Below, piece by piece: positions 45,422 to 54,637 of a stretch of 64,000 nt of DNA; the first letter of the stretch is position 1, and each line of letters opens with the position of its first letter. The DNA lies in assembly GCF_947497045.1 (NCBI RefSeq), contig NZ_CANMEU010000001.1:310001-374000 (forward strand), given 5' to 3'. Made by a program: the position numbers and the translations under genes. The DNA is from an uncultured Tateyamaria sp. GTDB lineage: Bacteria; Pseudomonadota; Alphaproteobacteria; Rhodobacterales; Rhodobacteraceae. Under the pieces are notes generated by a model. The model was not told the origin of the DNA. It ran no database searches and worked only from the letters and a program-made list of their open reading frames with translations.

Positions 45422-48400
45422 TCGTCAATCGGCGGGGCAGGTGGCCCTTCGTCTTGCGGGATGGACACGTTGGCCTGGCGCAACAGGTCCGCAGCCCCGG
45501 TAAGGTGGCTTGCAACCGTCTGCAACAGGACTTTCAGAACGGCTGTGTCATTGTCGAGGACCGCACGAAATTCAGCGGCCCCGATGCGCAGGAATTTGAC
45601 GTGGCTGGAGGCGGTCAGGTGCAACTGGCGCGGTTCATCCAGAATAATCGCCAGATCCCCGATCAGGCGTCCCGGTTCCACGGTCGTGACAATCCGGTCC
45701 TTGCCGTCCAGCGCATCGTAGCTCAGCACTGCCGTGCCCGACACACACAGATAGGCCGCATCCGCCTTTTCATTCATCGAAAAGATGCGCTGCCCCGGTT
45801 CGGCCTCGTACCATTGCGCCGCAAACGCGAGCAACCGCTGGTTCCGGCTGTCCACGCCCTGAAATAGCTCGGTGCGGGCAATGACACGCAATTTGCGGTT
45901 CAGGTCATCACCTTCGTCCTGATCGTCATGGTCCTGCACACCATCGATGCGCCCATCCTTGATCTCGACAAAAAGGTCATAGGCATCCGGGTTCTCAAAC
46001 TTTTCTTCCAGAAAGATCAACGTGGCCTCGGGCAACAGTTTGCGCAATTCCCCACGGGTCTTGCGCCGCTCGTTTGCGTCATGGCTGGCCAGCGCCCGGT
46101 CAAGGACCAACACGTCGGGGCGCTTAATCCCCGCGCGTGAAAACGCAGCCCGTTCGTGGAAGATCGTGGGCAGGTTGGTGCCGCCAAGCCCGGTCCGAAT
46201 GTCAAAAATCGTTTCCGCCACCAGCCTGCGCAGCCCCTTGTCGCTCAGCAGCTCGGCCACCAGATCCTCGATCAGTTCGCCCTTGGTGCCCGCCACCATC
46301 GATATCCGTCCATAAAGGGCGTTTTCCAACAAAGTCAGGCGGGGCAGATAGTTGTCGGGTTCGACCGGAGTGAAGAAATCGGTTGTCTGTTCACGCAAAG
46401 CCGCCCCGTTGGTTTTGCGGATTTCCACAATTTCCTTCTTGAAGCTCTCGGGGAATGCAGGGCCAATCTGTTCCGCAGTAAAGGCGAACGGCACTGTCAG
46501 CAGCAGCGCAAATTCCTCATCCGTCAGTGCAACATCGCCCTTGTCACGGCGGCGTTGTGAGATGTCGACAAGACGCTCGTACATCTCTTCGTCGATGTTG
46601 AGCGCGGTGAACAGCGGGTGGCTTGTCCCATCCATGCCAAAGGTCTGGTGCAATGTTTCAATAAGGGTTTGCGAAATCGCGATACCCTGTTCGGCCAATC
46701 CGTTGTCAAAGACCAGATTGATGAACACCGTGTTTGCGGCCAGCCCTTCCTGACTGATGTCGCGTGAGGGCGACGCGAACAACAGGTTACCCCCCAAAGG
46801 CACCGTCGGGTTAAATTCGTCTGGGTCAAACCGGTAAACGGCATCGATCACGCCCTTTTCACGCAGGCACTCTTCGACGGCGGGGCGCATTTCGACAATG
46901 GCTCTGGCAAGCTCGGGATGCCGCTCTGCGTCGATGCGGCTGTTGAGCATGCGGCGGAACATGAATTCGTCGATGCCCATCGCCTGCACAAGTTCAAACC
47001 ACCATTTGCCGATCTCGTCTTCGGTCGTCAGACCGGCAAGGGCCGGGTCCACCCAATCCGCGTCAATCCGATCAAGGCTGTTGCCCGACCGGATCGCCTC
47101 GGCCGTAAAACGATCCCGTTTTCCGTTGTTCCAGGGCACCGTCTGGGGGCTGGTCATAAGCGGCATCAACAGATTGGTGCCGAGTGTGCCATCAAACAGA
47201 TAAGGGCGCGAATGGGCGTATCCGATGCGCGCGGCAATCACTGCCTGATGCAGCTTTGACAGATCGTGACCCGCAATCGAAACCGTGCCCCGTGTCGGCA
47301 GCACCTCGCGTGTCAGCAACTCAGCCATGGCGGTGCGTTCGGTTTGGTTTTTGGCCTGAATGGCCACACGCGCGCCTTGCGGGATGGTCAGATCGATCTG
47401 TTCCAGCACCGGATTGCTGTCGGTGTTGCGCACCGTGACATCGTCCAGCACGATGTCGCCACGCAGATGTGGGATCTTGTCGGGTTCGCCTTCAAAAAGG
47501 CTTTCGTCGACCATGTCTCGCGGCGCAAAGCGTTCCGTCACGATTTCCCACCGCAGCGCCATATCCTGCGTCTGGTTGTAGTAGGTCAGCAGTTCTTTCC
47601 ACGGGTTCGACAGATCTTTGTAAGCTGCCAAAGCAGCGACCAGCGCGCCCACGGTAATCTCGCCCTGAATGGCAAGATACCCCCCGACCGAATAGAAAAA
47701 GAAGGGCGTCAGTTGAGTGATGAAGTTGTTGAGAAACTTCATAAAAAACTTTTGCTGATAAATCTTGAAGCGCAACTCGAAGATATGGTTCAGCCGGTCG
47801 GTGAATTGGGCCAGTCGATACCGCAGCCCGCCATTGGTACGCAGGTCCGAAATCCCCGCCGCACTTTCACCGATTTCGGACGAAAAGGCGCGCACCTGCT
47901 TGATCCGGTCTTTGTTCAGCAGGTTGATGCGCCGTTGCAGGATCGGAATGATGTAGGCCTGAAGCGGGATCAGCGCGACCCCGGCCAGGCCAAACCACAC
48001 CGATTGCAGAAACAGGAACACCACGATGATAAGCATCTGGCCCGCCTGAAACACGGGTTGGGCCACCATGTCCCCCATCAGCCCGCCCATCGGCTCGGCT
48101 TCGGAGGTGACCATGCTGACCAGCTCACCCTGACTGGTGGAGCGGAAATAGCTGCGCGGGAATCGCAGCATCCGGCTGATCAGCTGGAACCGGAAGCGGC
48201 GCAGCAGCCGTTCGGCGGTCACCCCCTTCATGGTGTTGAGCCGCATTTTGAGCAGCCCATGCACCAGCACAGCCCCCAGATATCCAAAACACAGCGCCAG
48301 CAGGAACTGGATCTGCGTCACCTCGACCCCCCACACATCAATGGTGTTGTCCGTCGCCCCGATCGCGTCATTGATCACCCGTTTGGGCAATTCCAGTGTC

Positions 48401-48498
48401 GCGTAGAGAAACGGAAACGTCACGATCGTCAGAGCCAGAAGCATCAACTGATCGCGTTTGGAGTGCTTCCAGATGAAAGCGAAAAGAGTGGAATCCAT
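45418..48498 (-). CDS. ABC-exporter-like protein with degenerate ATPase domain, large insertion and C-terminal cNMP-binding domain
   Basis: A 1026-residue protein. Residues ~1-320 form a type-1 ABC exporter membrane domain (several helices, long coupling helices). Residues ~345-450 and ~710-855 are the two halves of an ABC nucleotide-binding fold, split by an insertion of about 260 residues. The Walker A position reads QAKNQTER (381-388), without the GxGKS/T core. The Q-loop Gln is replaced (YAHSRPYLFDGT), the LSGGQ position reads HERAAFS, Walker B DVLVLD is followed by Arg instead of the catalytic Glu, and no H-loop His is seen. Residues ~875-1000 form a cyclic-nucleotide-binding domain (PGRLIGDLAIILDEPRQL). 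ATP hydrolysis is therefore unlikely. It is translationally coupled to the CPBP protease. Confidence 0.85.
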   Translation of the reverse strand: MDSTLFAFIWKHSKRDQLMLLALTIVTFPFLYATLELPKRVINDAIGATDNTIDVWGVEVTQIQFLLALCFGYLGAVLVHGLLKMRLNTMKGVTAERLLRRFRFQLISRMLRFPRSYFRSTSQGELVSMVTSEAEPMGGLMGDMVAQPVFQAGQMLIIVVFLFLQSVWFGLAGVALIPLQAYIIPILQRRINLLNKDRIKQVRAFSSEIGESAAGISDLRTNGGLRYRLAQFTDRLNHIFELRFKIYQQKFFMKFLNNFITQLTPFFFYSVGGYLAIQGEITVGALVAALAAYKDLSNPWKELLTYYNQTQDMALRWEIVTERFAPRDMVDESLFEGEPDKIPHLRGDIVLDDVTVRNTDSNPVLEQIDLTIPQGARVAIQAKNQTERTAMAELLTREVLPTRGTVSIAGHDLSKLHQAVIAARIGYAHSRPYLFDGTLGTNLLMPLMTSPQTVPWNNGKRDRFTAEAIRSGNSLDRIDADWVDPALAGLTTEDEIGKWWFELVQAMGIDEFMFRRMLNSRIDAERHPELARAIVEMRPAVEECLREKGVIDAVYRFDPDEFNPTVPLGGNLLFASPSRDISQEGLAANTVFINLVFDNGLAEQGIAISQTLIETLHQTFGMDGTSHPLFTALNIDEEMYERLVDISQRRRDKGDVALTDEEFALLLTVPFAFTAEQIGPAFPESFKKEIVEIRKTNGAALREQTTDFFTPVEPDNYLPRLTLLENALYGRISMVAGTKGELIEDLVAELLSDKGLRRLVAETIFDIRTGLGGTNLPTIFHERAAFSRAGIKRPDVLVLDRALASHDANERRKTRGELRKLLPEATLIFLEEKFENPDAYDLFVEIKDGRIDGVQDHDDQDEGDDLNRKLRVIARTELFQGVDSRNQRLLAFAAQWYEAEPGQRIFSMNEKADAAYLCVSGTAVLSYDALDGKDRIVTTVEPGRLIGDLAIILDEPRQLHLTASSHVKFLRIGAAEFRAVLDNDTAVLKVLLQTVASHLTGAADLLRQANVSIPQDEGPPAPPIDE

Positions 48499-48677
48499 GC
48501 GTCGTCCCGATCGGTCGCCCGCTGGACAATAGGCTGATATAACAACCGCGCGCGTGCCGTAGCGGCAAATCTAGTGCCCGCCAACACCCATTACAACCGC
48601 ACCGCGACCAACGCGGGCGCTTGCAGGGGTGCCGACCAATGGCTATTCCGGTCCCGACACGTTCAGGGAGACGCCAG

Positions 48678-50441
48678 ATGCTTAACGGCAAGTTCGACAA
48701 ATCCAAGCTGCCCAGCCGCCATGTGACCGAAGGGCCAGAGCGCGCGCCACATCGCTCGTACTACTACGCGATGGGCATGACCGAGCAGGAAATCCACCAG
48801 CCGCTGGTCGGTGTCGCCACGTGCTGGAACGAGGCCGCCCCCTGCAACATCGCGCTGAACCGTCAGGCGCAATCCGTGAAAACCGGCGTGAAATCCGCGT
48901 TCGGTACCCCACGCGAATTCACCACGATCACCGTTACCGACGGCATCGCGATGGGTCACGAGGGCATGCGCTCATCGCTGGCGTCGCGCGAGGCGATTGC
49001 CGACACGGTCGAATTGACCATGCGCGGCCATTGCTATGACGCCATCGTGGGCCTTGCGGGCTGTGACAAATCCCTGCCGGGGATGATGATGGCCATGATC
49101 CGGCTGAACGTGCCTTCTGTCTTCCTTTATGGCGGATCGATCCTGCCGGGCCGCGCGCCCGCTGACGCTGCGGTGCCTGCTGAATACGCCGACCGGGACC
49201 TGACCGTCCAGGACATGTTCGAAGCCGTCGGCCACCAGCAAAACGGCACCATGACCGAGGCTGAATTAGACATCCTCGAACGCGTCGCCTGCCCCACCGC
49301 CGGGGCCTGTGGCGGCCAATTCACTGCCAACACCATGGCCTGCGTGTCCGAGGCCATCGGCCTTGCCCTGCCCAATTCGTCAGGGGCCCCTGCCCCATAC
49401 GAGAGCCGGGATTCCTATGCCGAGGCCTCGGGTGCTGCGGTGATGACCCTGATCGAAAAGAACATCCGCGCCCGCGACGTCTGCACGCGCCAGGCGTTCG
49501 AGAACGCAGCGCGTGTGGTGGCCTGCACCGGTGGGTCCACCAATGCAGGACTGCACTTGCCTGCCATGGCGCATGAGGCGGGTATTGATTTCTACCTTGA
49601 TGATGTGTGCGAGATTTTCCGCGACACGCCCTATTTCGTCGACCTGAAACCTGGTGGGCAATACGTCGCCAAGGACCTTTATGAGGTCGGCGGCATCTAT
49701 GTGGTGATGAAGGAACTGCGCAAAGCGGGTCTGATCCATGAGGATTGCATGACCGCCACTGGCTATTCCATCGGCGAAGAATTGGACAAGATCGAAGGCG
49801 AGGCCGACGGCAAGGTCATCTACCCCGTCGAAACGCCGATCACCAAAACCGGCGGCGTTGTGGGCCTCAAGGGCAACATCGCACCCGAAGGTGCCATCGT
49901 GAAAGTGGCGGGCATAGAGGCGCAGCACCAGCTGTTTACCGGCCCCGCACGGGTGTTTGAGTGTGAGCAAGACGCGTTTGAGGCCGTTCAGAACCGCACC
50001 TACAAAGAAGGCGAAGTGTTCGTGATCCGCAACGAAGGCCCCTCGGGCGGGCCGGGCATGCGCGAAATGCTCGCCACCACGGCAGCCTTGTCCGGTCAGG
50101 GCATGGGCAAAAAGATCGCCCTGATCACCGATGGCCGTTTTTCCGGGGCCACACGCGGGTTCTGCGTGGGTCATGTCGGCCCCGAAGCGGCCCACGGTGG
50201 ACCCATCGCATTGCTGCGCGATGGCGACATCATCACCATCAACGCTATCGAAGGGTCGATCAACGTCGCCCTGACCGACGAAGAACTGGCCGAGCGTAAG
50301 GCTGCATGGAGCGGCCCGCGCGAGACGATCTATGCCTCGGGTGCGCTGTGGAAATACGCGCAACTGGTTGGCGAAACCTACAAAGGGGCGGTTACGCATC
50401 CCGGCGCGAAGGTCGAGCGGCATGAGTACATGGACCTGTAA
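48678..50441 (+). CDS. ilvD: dihydroxy-acid dehydratase
   Basis: A 587-residue iron-sulfur enzyme that dehydrates dihydroxy acids in valine, leucine and isoleucine synthesis. Iron-sulfur ligands are seen in [21 protein letters not shown] and [26 protein letters not shown] lies near the C-terminus. GGGAG lies eight bases before the ATG. Its last 20 bp overlap the start of the lipoprotein gene. A 179-bp gap separates it from the divergent ABC-like gene. Confidence 0.95.
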   Translation: MLNGKFDKSKLPSRHVTEGPERAPHRSYYYAMGMTEQEIHQPLVGVATCWNEAAPCNIALNRQAQSVKTGVKSAFGTPREFTTITVTDGIAMGHEGMRSSLASREAIADTVELTMRGHCYDAIVGLAGCDKSLPGMMMAMIRLNVPSVFLYGGSILPGRAPADAAVPAEYADRDLTVQDMFEAVGHQQNGTMTEAELDILERVACPTAGACGGQFTANTMACVSEAIGLALPNSSGAPAPYESRDSYAEASGAAVMTLIEKNIRARDVCTRQAFENAARVVACTGGSTNAGLHLPAMAHEAGIDFYLDDVCEIFRDTPYFVDLKPGGQYVAKDLYEVGGIYVVMKELRKAGLIHEDCMTATGYSIGEELDKIEGEADGKVIYPVETPITKTGGVVGLKGNIAPEGAIVKVAGIEAQHQLFTGPARVFECEQDAFEAVQNRTYKEGEVFVIRNEGPSGGPGMREMLATTAALSGQGMGKKIALITDGRFSGATRGFCVGHVGPEAAHGGPIALLRDGDIITINAIEGSINVALTDEELAERKAAWSGPRETIYASGALWKYAQLVGETYKGAVTHPGAKVERHEYMDL

Positions 50442-50994
50442 GGCCCTGATTACGGGCGCCTTTCTGGCTCTCGCAGGCTGTGACGAGTCCGAATTCGGCC
50501 CCAGTTCGCAAGCGCTGTTATCTGCCGATCTGGGCAACAGCGGTGTGCGATTGGTACCGCCGCCCGGGTATTGCATAGACAAACGCAGCCTGCGCGCGAG
50601 TTTCGCGTTGATGGCGCGCTGTGACACCCTTGGCGGGGAACGCAGTGTGGCCGTGCCCCTGGCGGTTATCACCGCCACCGCGACCCCGCGACTGGACGGG
50701 GCGGCATCGGCAGCAACCAGTTCCGAGACCGTACTGGGCCGCCTGCACACATCGACGCTTGCAATGGTGCAGGTTCGGGGCGCGCCTCCCAGCCCAACCT
50801 TGCGCGATGTCTATTGGCGCGGCGTTGGGGATGTCGGGGATCATGTGCTGGGCCTTGCGATATATGAAAGCAAGGACGGGGCGATCTTGGGCGAGCAAGC
50901 CCCCGAATTGCTGGTTCAGGCCATGCAGCGCACCCTGTCCCAGACTGCCGCTCTCACAGCACAGGCGGCAAACAATTCTGTATCCAGCCCATGA
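50422..50994 (+). CDS. lipoprotein, hypothetical
   Basis: A 190-residue protein with a lipoprotein signal: charged N-terminus, hydrophobic stretch, and lipobox LALAGC placing the lipidated Cys near residue 20. The mature part has a Pro/Gly-rich loop ([19 protein letters not shown]) and two further Cys that could pair. I recognise no family. The start lies within ilvD, an arrangement that suggests co-expression. A D-E-S after the Cys suggests inner-membrane retention if Lol rules apply. Confidence 0.72.
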   Translation: MSTWTCKALITGAFLALAGCDESEFGPSSQALLSADLGNSGVRLVPPPGYCIDKRSLRASFALMARCDTLGGERSVAVPLAVITATATPRLDGAASAATSSETVLGRLHTSTLAMVQVRGAPPSPTLRDVYWRGVGDVGDHVLGLAIYESKDGAILGEQAPELLVQAMQRTLSQTAALTAQAANNSVSSP

Positions 50995-51092
50995 AACCAA
51001 TTGGCAACGCCACCCTGCCCGGTTTATCTGAAGGAAACCTTTGGCATAGATAACAAGCCCGATGAACAATGGGCAGCCAAGCGTAGGGGCAT

Positions 51093-51866
51093 ATGGCAGG
51101 CAAAAGCATCAAGTTCATCGACAAACTGGCGCATCGCCGTGCGATGCGGCGATGGGCCCGTGCCGCACGGAATGCCGGCGACACCCCACTGGACGAATTG
51201 CGCGGCACCCGCAGTGCAGCACGCCTGTTGCGCAGTCACCTTGATCGGTTGATCCACCGCGCCGATGAACGCCTTGCCTTGCCTGCGATCGGCTCCACCA
51301 GCTTTCCCCGCCCCCACAATGCGGACTGGTCATGGCGCCCTGAGTTGTGGCGCGGCCCATTGGCAACCAAGGGGCTGTCCTCAGTCCAGACAAAATCAAT
51401 GCTTGGGGATGAGGTAACGCTGTTTCACGACTGCGCCCTCAGCGAATTGACCCTGCGCCAGTTGCGCAACCAGCGCGAGGAAGACCTTGCGCCCTATGGG
51501 TTGCGCCTGGACGTGTTCAAGTTCGATGGCTCGTTCCTGAGCCTCGTGATAGACCTGCCTACGGAGGCGGTCCAGGGCATGCGCAAGACCCATCTCATCG
51601 GCATGAATGCCATTGTCGAGATGGAAAAACCGCTGGAAATATTTGGCCGCCTCAACATCCGCCACGGGCCCAACACCGAACAGATCGTGCGCGAGTTGCC
51701 CCTGAACCATAAGGACGTCACGGTTGAATTCGACCTCGCCTATTCCAAGCTGAACGAGAAGCGGGTTGAGCGGGCATGGATTGATCTGATCTTTGAAGGG
51801 CCGCAGATGAACCAGGTGACACTGCGCGATCTGACATTCTCGCGCCGCCCCCGCGCCGCATTGTGA
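51093..51866 (+). CDS. DUF6478-like conserved protein
   Basis: A 257-residue soluble protein with a basic N-terminus (KLAHRRAMRRWARAARNAG), a Trp-rich segment (DWSWRPELWRGPL) and a beta-rich C-terminal half. It matches my memory of a conserved Rhodobacterales family now listed as DUF6478, with limited certainty. No catalytic motif. It is followed 13 bp later by a short conserved hypothetical, and the pair is probably one unit. Confidence 0.6.
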   Translation: MAGKSIKFIDKLAHRRAMRRWARAARNAGDTPLDELRGTRSAARLLRSHLDRLIHRADERLALPAIGSTSFPRPHNADWSWRPELWRGPLATKGLSSVQTKSMLGDEVTLFHDCALSELTLRQLRNQREEDLAPYGLRLDVFKFDGSFLSLVIDLPTEAVQGMRKTHLIGMNAIVEMEKPLEIFGRLNIRHGPNTEQIVRELPLNHKDVTVEFDLAYSKLNEKRVERAWIDLIFEGPQMNQVTLRDLTFSRRPRAAL

Positions 51867-51879
51867 AGGAGTTGTCGAC

Positions 51880-52251
51880 ATGAGCACCCTGACACTGACA
51901 CCCACGAAAATGCGCCACGGCATCTGGCAGGGTGTGCTGATGCAATCGGGCAGCGGCGTGCCACAGATCTCCGTGACCCACCTGGGCAACGCAGTACCTG
52001 ACGTGCAGGTCAGCGAAAGCGGTGACACGGGCCAATGGATGCTGCAAGTCCCGATCCCATACGAGGCGATTGCGGACGGCGTGCAGGTCTTTGTGATCAC
52101 CGATGCAACGGATGGCGAAGAGTTGGGGCAGTTCACCTTGATCGCCGGTGAAGCCTTGGGCGACGACATCCGCGGCGAGGTCGAATTGCTGCGCGCCGAG
52201 CTGGACATGCTCAAGCGGGCCTTTCGACGGCATTGCGTCGAGACGGGGTGA
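51880..52251 (+). CDS. conserved hypothetical protein (123 aa)
   Basis: A small protein with a beta-rich middle (GVPQISVTHLGNAVPDVQVSE) and a C-terminal amphipathic helix (VELLRAELDMLKRAFRRH) that may form a coiled coil. GAAGGAG precedes the ATG at good spacing. No recognised domain. Placement after the DUF6478-like gene suggests the two work together. Confidence 0.6.
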   Translation: MSTLTLTPTKMRHGIWQGVLMQSGSGVPQISVTHLGNAVPDVQVSESGDTGQWMLQVPIPYEAIADGVQVFVITDATDGEELGQFTLIAGEALGDDIRGEVELLRAELDMLKRAFRRHCVETG

Positions 52252-52356
52252 AGCGGTCTTTGCCAAGGCGTTAAAGCCGGCGTGAACATCTTATCACGAT
52301 GATGCCACATTTTTTGGGTATTCGAGCCGAGCTCAAAGTGCAGCGGAGCCCCGCAA

Positions 52357-52740
52357 ATGAGGTATCTTCGGTTCGTAAGGCCCAACACTATCGAAAATTT
52401 TGGTGCGCGCGAGGGCTTCTTTTGCGCCGCAGGGACGTCCTCGAGCATTACACCTCTGATCAGCTCGAGAACCTTTTGGCATGGTTTCGCTCCAATCTCA
52501 CGATCCCGGACAAATTCAATCGGTCCCGCTCAAAAAGGATCATGGGACAAACGCACTGCGGGCATCAGCTGGTTCAAGGAAGACGCCGCTGACGCCATCC
52601 AACGCTCTTAGGAGTTGATCACACTGTTGAGAGAAAATGGCTATGCAATCGATACCATTCGCACCGAACGGGTCGGTTACACTGTCTACGAAGATCAACA
52701 ACAGGTCGTCGCAAAACCGTTTTCTGACACGCCGATATGA
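52357..52740 (+). pseudogene. decayed gene for a conserved Rhodobacterales hypothetical protein
   Basis: The frame from the ATG gives MRYLRFVRPNTIENFGAREG, then coding continues in the next frame (DVLEHYTSDQLENLLAWF...IPDKFNRSRSKR). It returns to the first frame (GISWFKEDAADAIQRS), is broken by TAG at 52609-52611, and then reads on to ELITLLRENGYAIDTIRTER and YEDQQQVVAKPF before a final stop. The pieces read as a single protein of about 127 residues of a type I recall from other Roseobacters. Two frameshifts plus one stop mean it is a real pseudogene, not a single sequencing error. The 105 bp before it and the 76 bp after it hold nothing I recognise. Confidence 0.75.
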
Positions 52741-52816
52741 CTGTGATCGCCCACGACTGATGCCAATCTGACCAAAGCGCCGCCGGTCCATGAGCATGTC
52801 GTGCGTATATGCGCTT

Positions 52817-53005
52817 TCAGCGTTTCGCCGCCACCTTCAGCGCCGCCCGCAGAACCTGTCGATCTCCGACGTGATTTGCGAGGACCAAAATCAGCCGGGC
52901 GTTCAACGCTTGACTGTCAGCATCGCTTAACCCCTGATGCACGGCCAGCAGTTCGTCATAGAACCCGTCGGGGTCTGCGATGTTTGGTTCCAGGTTCAAC
53001 GTCAT
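52817..53005 (-). CDS. DUF2783 domain-containing protein
   Basis: A 62-residue protein, MTLNLEPNIADPDGFYDELL..., matching the small DUF2783 family. These tiny proteins are found beside FAD-dependent aromatic hydroxylases in Rhodobacterales and related groups. The start overlaps the stop of the monooxygenase gene by 4 bp, so it is made with it. It could be an accessory or stabilising subunit, which is inference from gene pairing. Confidence 0.78.
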   Translation of the reverse strand: MTLNLEPNIADPDGFYDELLAVHQGLSDADSQALNARLILVLANHVGDRQVLRAALKVAAKR

Positions 53006-54633
53006 ATTTCAGCCCCCTTTCCAAGTGCGATACGCAGCGCGGCGCGAATGTCGTCGGCACCTGCCGTGTTCCAGCGGGCTGCGACGTGCTGGTCGGGGCG
53101 CAACAGATAGATAGCATAGGGCGCATCGCCCAAATAGCGTGCGCGTACCATGTCATTGGGGTCATCAACGCTAAGATCAAGCGACACGTGATGAATGGGC
53201 ACGCCGTCTACCTCTTCGATTTGGGGCGCATCCACATCAAGGCTCAGCACCACAAACTGCCCCGGCAGACGATCGAGCAGGAAACCATCGGCCAGAGTTG
53301 CATCCACACAGGGTGCTCCCACCCGCGTGCGCGCAGGCCCGTCAAGCCTATCCGGGCCGTTCAGGGACAGCCCATCATAGACGCATGGCACGGACAGCCG
53401 CCCCGAATTGACCAGAGGGCGGGCAAAGGCATGGTCGCGCGCCAGTTCCAGCACTGCGTTGCGGAACCTCTTGCTCATCTCGCTTTTGGGGGTCAGGAAA
53501 TCAGTGGCGCGGGTTGAGTTCAGGATATTTTCGTCTGCCCCATGCGCCCGCTCTTGCGCGTAGCTGTCCAGCAGCGTGTCGGGGGCCAACCCCTTGACCA
53601 CCAAATCCAGCTTCCATGCGAGGTTCTCCGCATCCTGCACGCCTGAATTTGCACCCCGCGCGCCGAAGGGCGAGACCTGATGTGCGCTGTCCCCGGCAAA
53701 GATCACCCGGTCGTGGCGAAACTGCGCCATACGCCGACACTGGAAGGTATAGATCGAGGTCCATTCCAGCTCATACTCCGCCCCTTCGCCCAGCATCGCA
53801 TCCACACGGGCGCGAATGTTATCCTCGCGCAGTTCCTTGGCGCGGTCGATGTCCCAGCCAAGCTGAAAGTCGATGCGCCAGATATCATCAGGTTGTTTGT
53901 GCAGGAGCGCGGATTGGCCTGAGTCCTTGAAGGGCGGTTCGAACCAGAACCACCGTTCGGTGGGGAAGTCGGCCATCATCTTAACGTCTGCAATCAGGAA
54001 ATTGTCCTCAAAAACGCGCCCATCAAAGCTGAGACCCATCATGTCGCGGATGGGCGAGCGTGCACCGTCACAAGCGATCAGCCAGTCAGCTTCCAGCTGG
54101 TAGGGGCCGTCAGGCGTGTCGACCTCAAGGCGAACGTGGTCACCGACCACCTCCAACCCCGTCAGCGCATGCCGCCCACGGATTTCGATAGGGACACCTT
54201 CGTCTTGGGCAACCCGGATTTCATCCACCAGAAATTTCTCGAAATAAGGTTGTTGCAGGTTGATAAAGGCCGGGTTCTTGTGCCCGCCTTCGGGGGCGAG
54301 GTTGAATTCGAACACCTGTTCGGGCCCGTGAAAGACACGGCCCACGTTCCAAACGACACCTTTGTCCCGCATCCGTTGACCGGCTCCAAGCCGGTCTGCA
54401 ATTTCAAGCGTGCGCTTGGCAAAACAGATCGCGCGACTGCCTTGCCCCACCCCTTCGTGGTCATCAAGCACAAGCACCGGCGTGCCTTTGCGCCCCAGAT
54501 CAAGGGCCGTTGCCATGCCGACAGGGCCCCCTCCGACAATCACAACGGGGCGGCGCTGCGCCGGCTGCGTCTGCGTCGCAATCGGTTCGTAAGGATAGAG
54601 TTTGAAGGCGAGATCGTAGCGAATATCGACCAT
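53002..54633 (-). CDS. FAD-dependent aromatic monooxygenase (MhpA-like)
   Basis: A 543-residue class A flavoprotein hydroxylase. The FAD-binding PVVIVGGGPVGMATALDLG occurs near residue 30, and CDGARSP is the NAD(P)H/FAD DG motif. FAGDSAHQVSPFGARGANSG is the second FAD motif. The C-terminal region (about residues 400-540) has the thioredoxin-like dimer domain of phenol hydroxylase relatives. It likely hydroxylates an aromatic acid or phenol with NAD(P)H and oxygen. The ATG in MVDIRYD has AAGGGT upstream. It is the middle gene of a three-gene operon with the MBL-fold and DUF2783 genes. Confidence 0.87.
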   Translation of the reverse strand: MVDIRYDLAFKLYPYEPIATQTQPAQRRPVVIVGGGPVGMATALDLGRKGTPVLVLDDHEGVGQGSRAICFAKRTLEIADRLGAGQRMRDKGVVWNVGRVFHGPEQVFEFNLAPEGGHKNPAFINLQQPYFEKFLVDEIRVAQDEGVPIEIRGRHALTGLEVVGDHVRLEVDTPDGPYQLEADWLIACDGARSPIRDMMGLSFDGRVFEDNFLIADVKMMADFPTERWFWFEPPFKDSGQSALLHKQPDDIWRIDFQLGWDIDRAKELREDNIRARVDAMLGEGAEYELEWTSIYTFQCRRMAQFRHDRVIFAGDSAHQVSPFGARGANSGVQDAENLAWKLDLVVKGLAPDTLLDSYAQERAHGADENILNSTRATDFLTPKSEMSKRFRNAVLELARDHAFARPLVNSGRLSVPCVYDGLSLNGPDRLDGPARTRVGAPCVDATLADGFLLDRLPGQFVVLSLDVDAPQIEEVDGVPIHHVSLDLSVDDPNDMVRARYLGDAPYAIYLLRPDQHVAARWNTAGADDIRAALRIALGKGAEI

Positions 54634-54637
54634 TGGC

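Noticed and set aside
44441-45721. 426-residue plus-strand frame rich in His and Gln
   Set aside because: Antisense to the CPBP protease and ABC-like genes; no motif.
47266-48537. 423-residue plus-strand frame
   Set aside because: Antisense to the membrane domain of the ABC-like gene, which is clearly the real coding strand.
53934-53952. GGTTCGAACC-like sequence resembling a tRNA T-arm
   Set aside because: It lies inside the intact monooxygenase coding region and no cloverleaf surrounds it.
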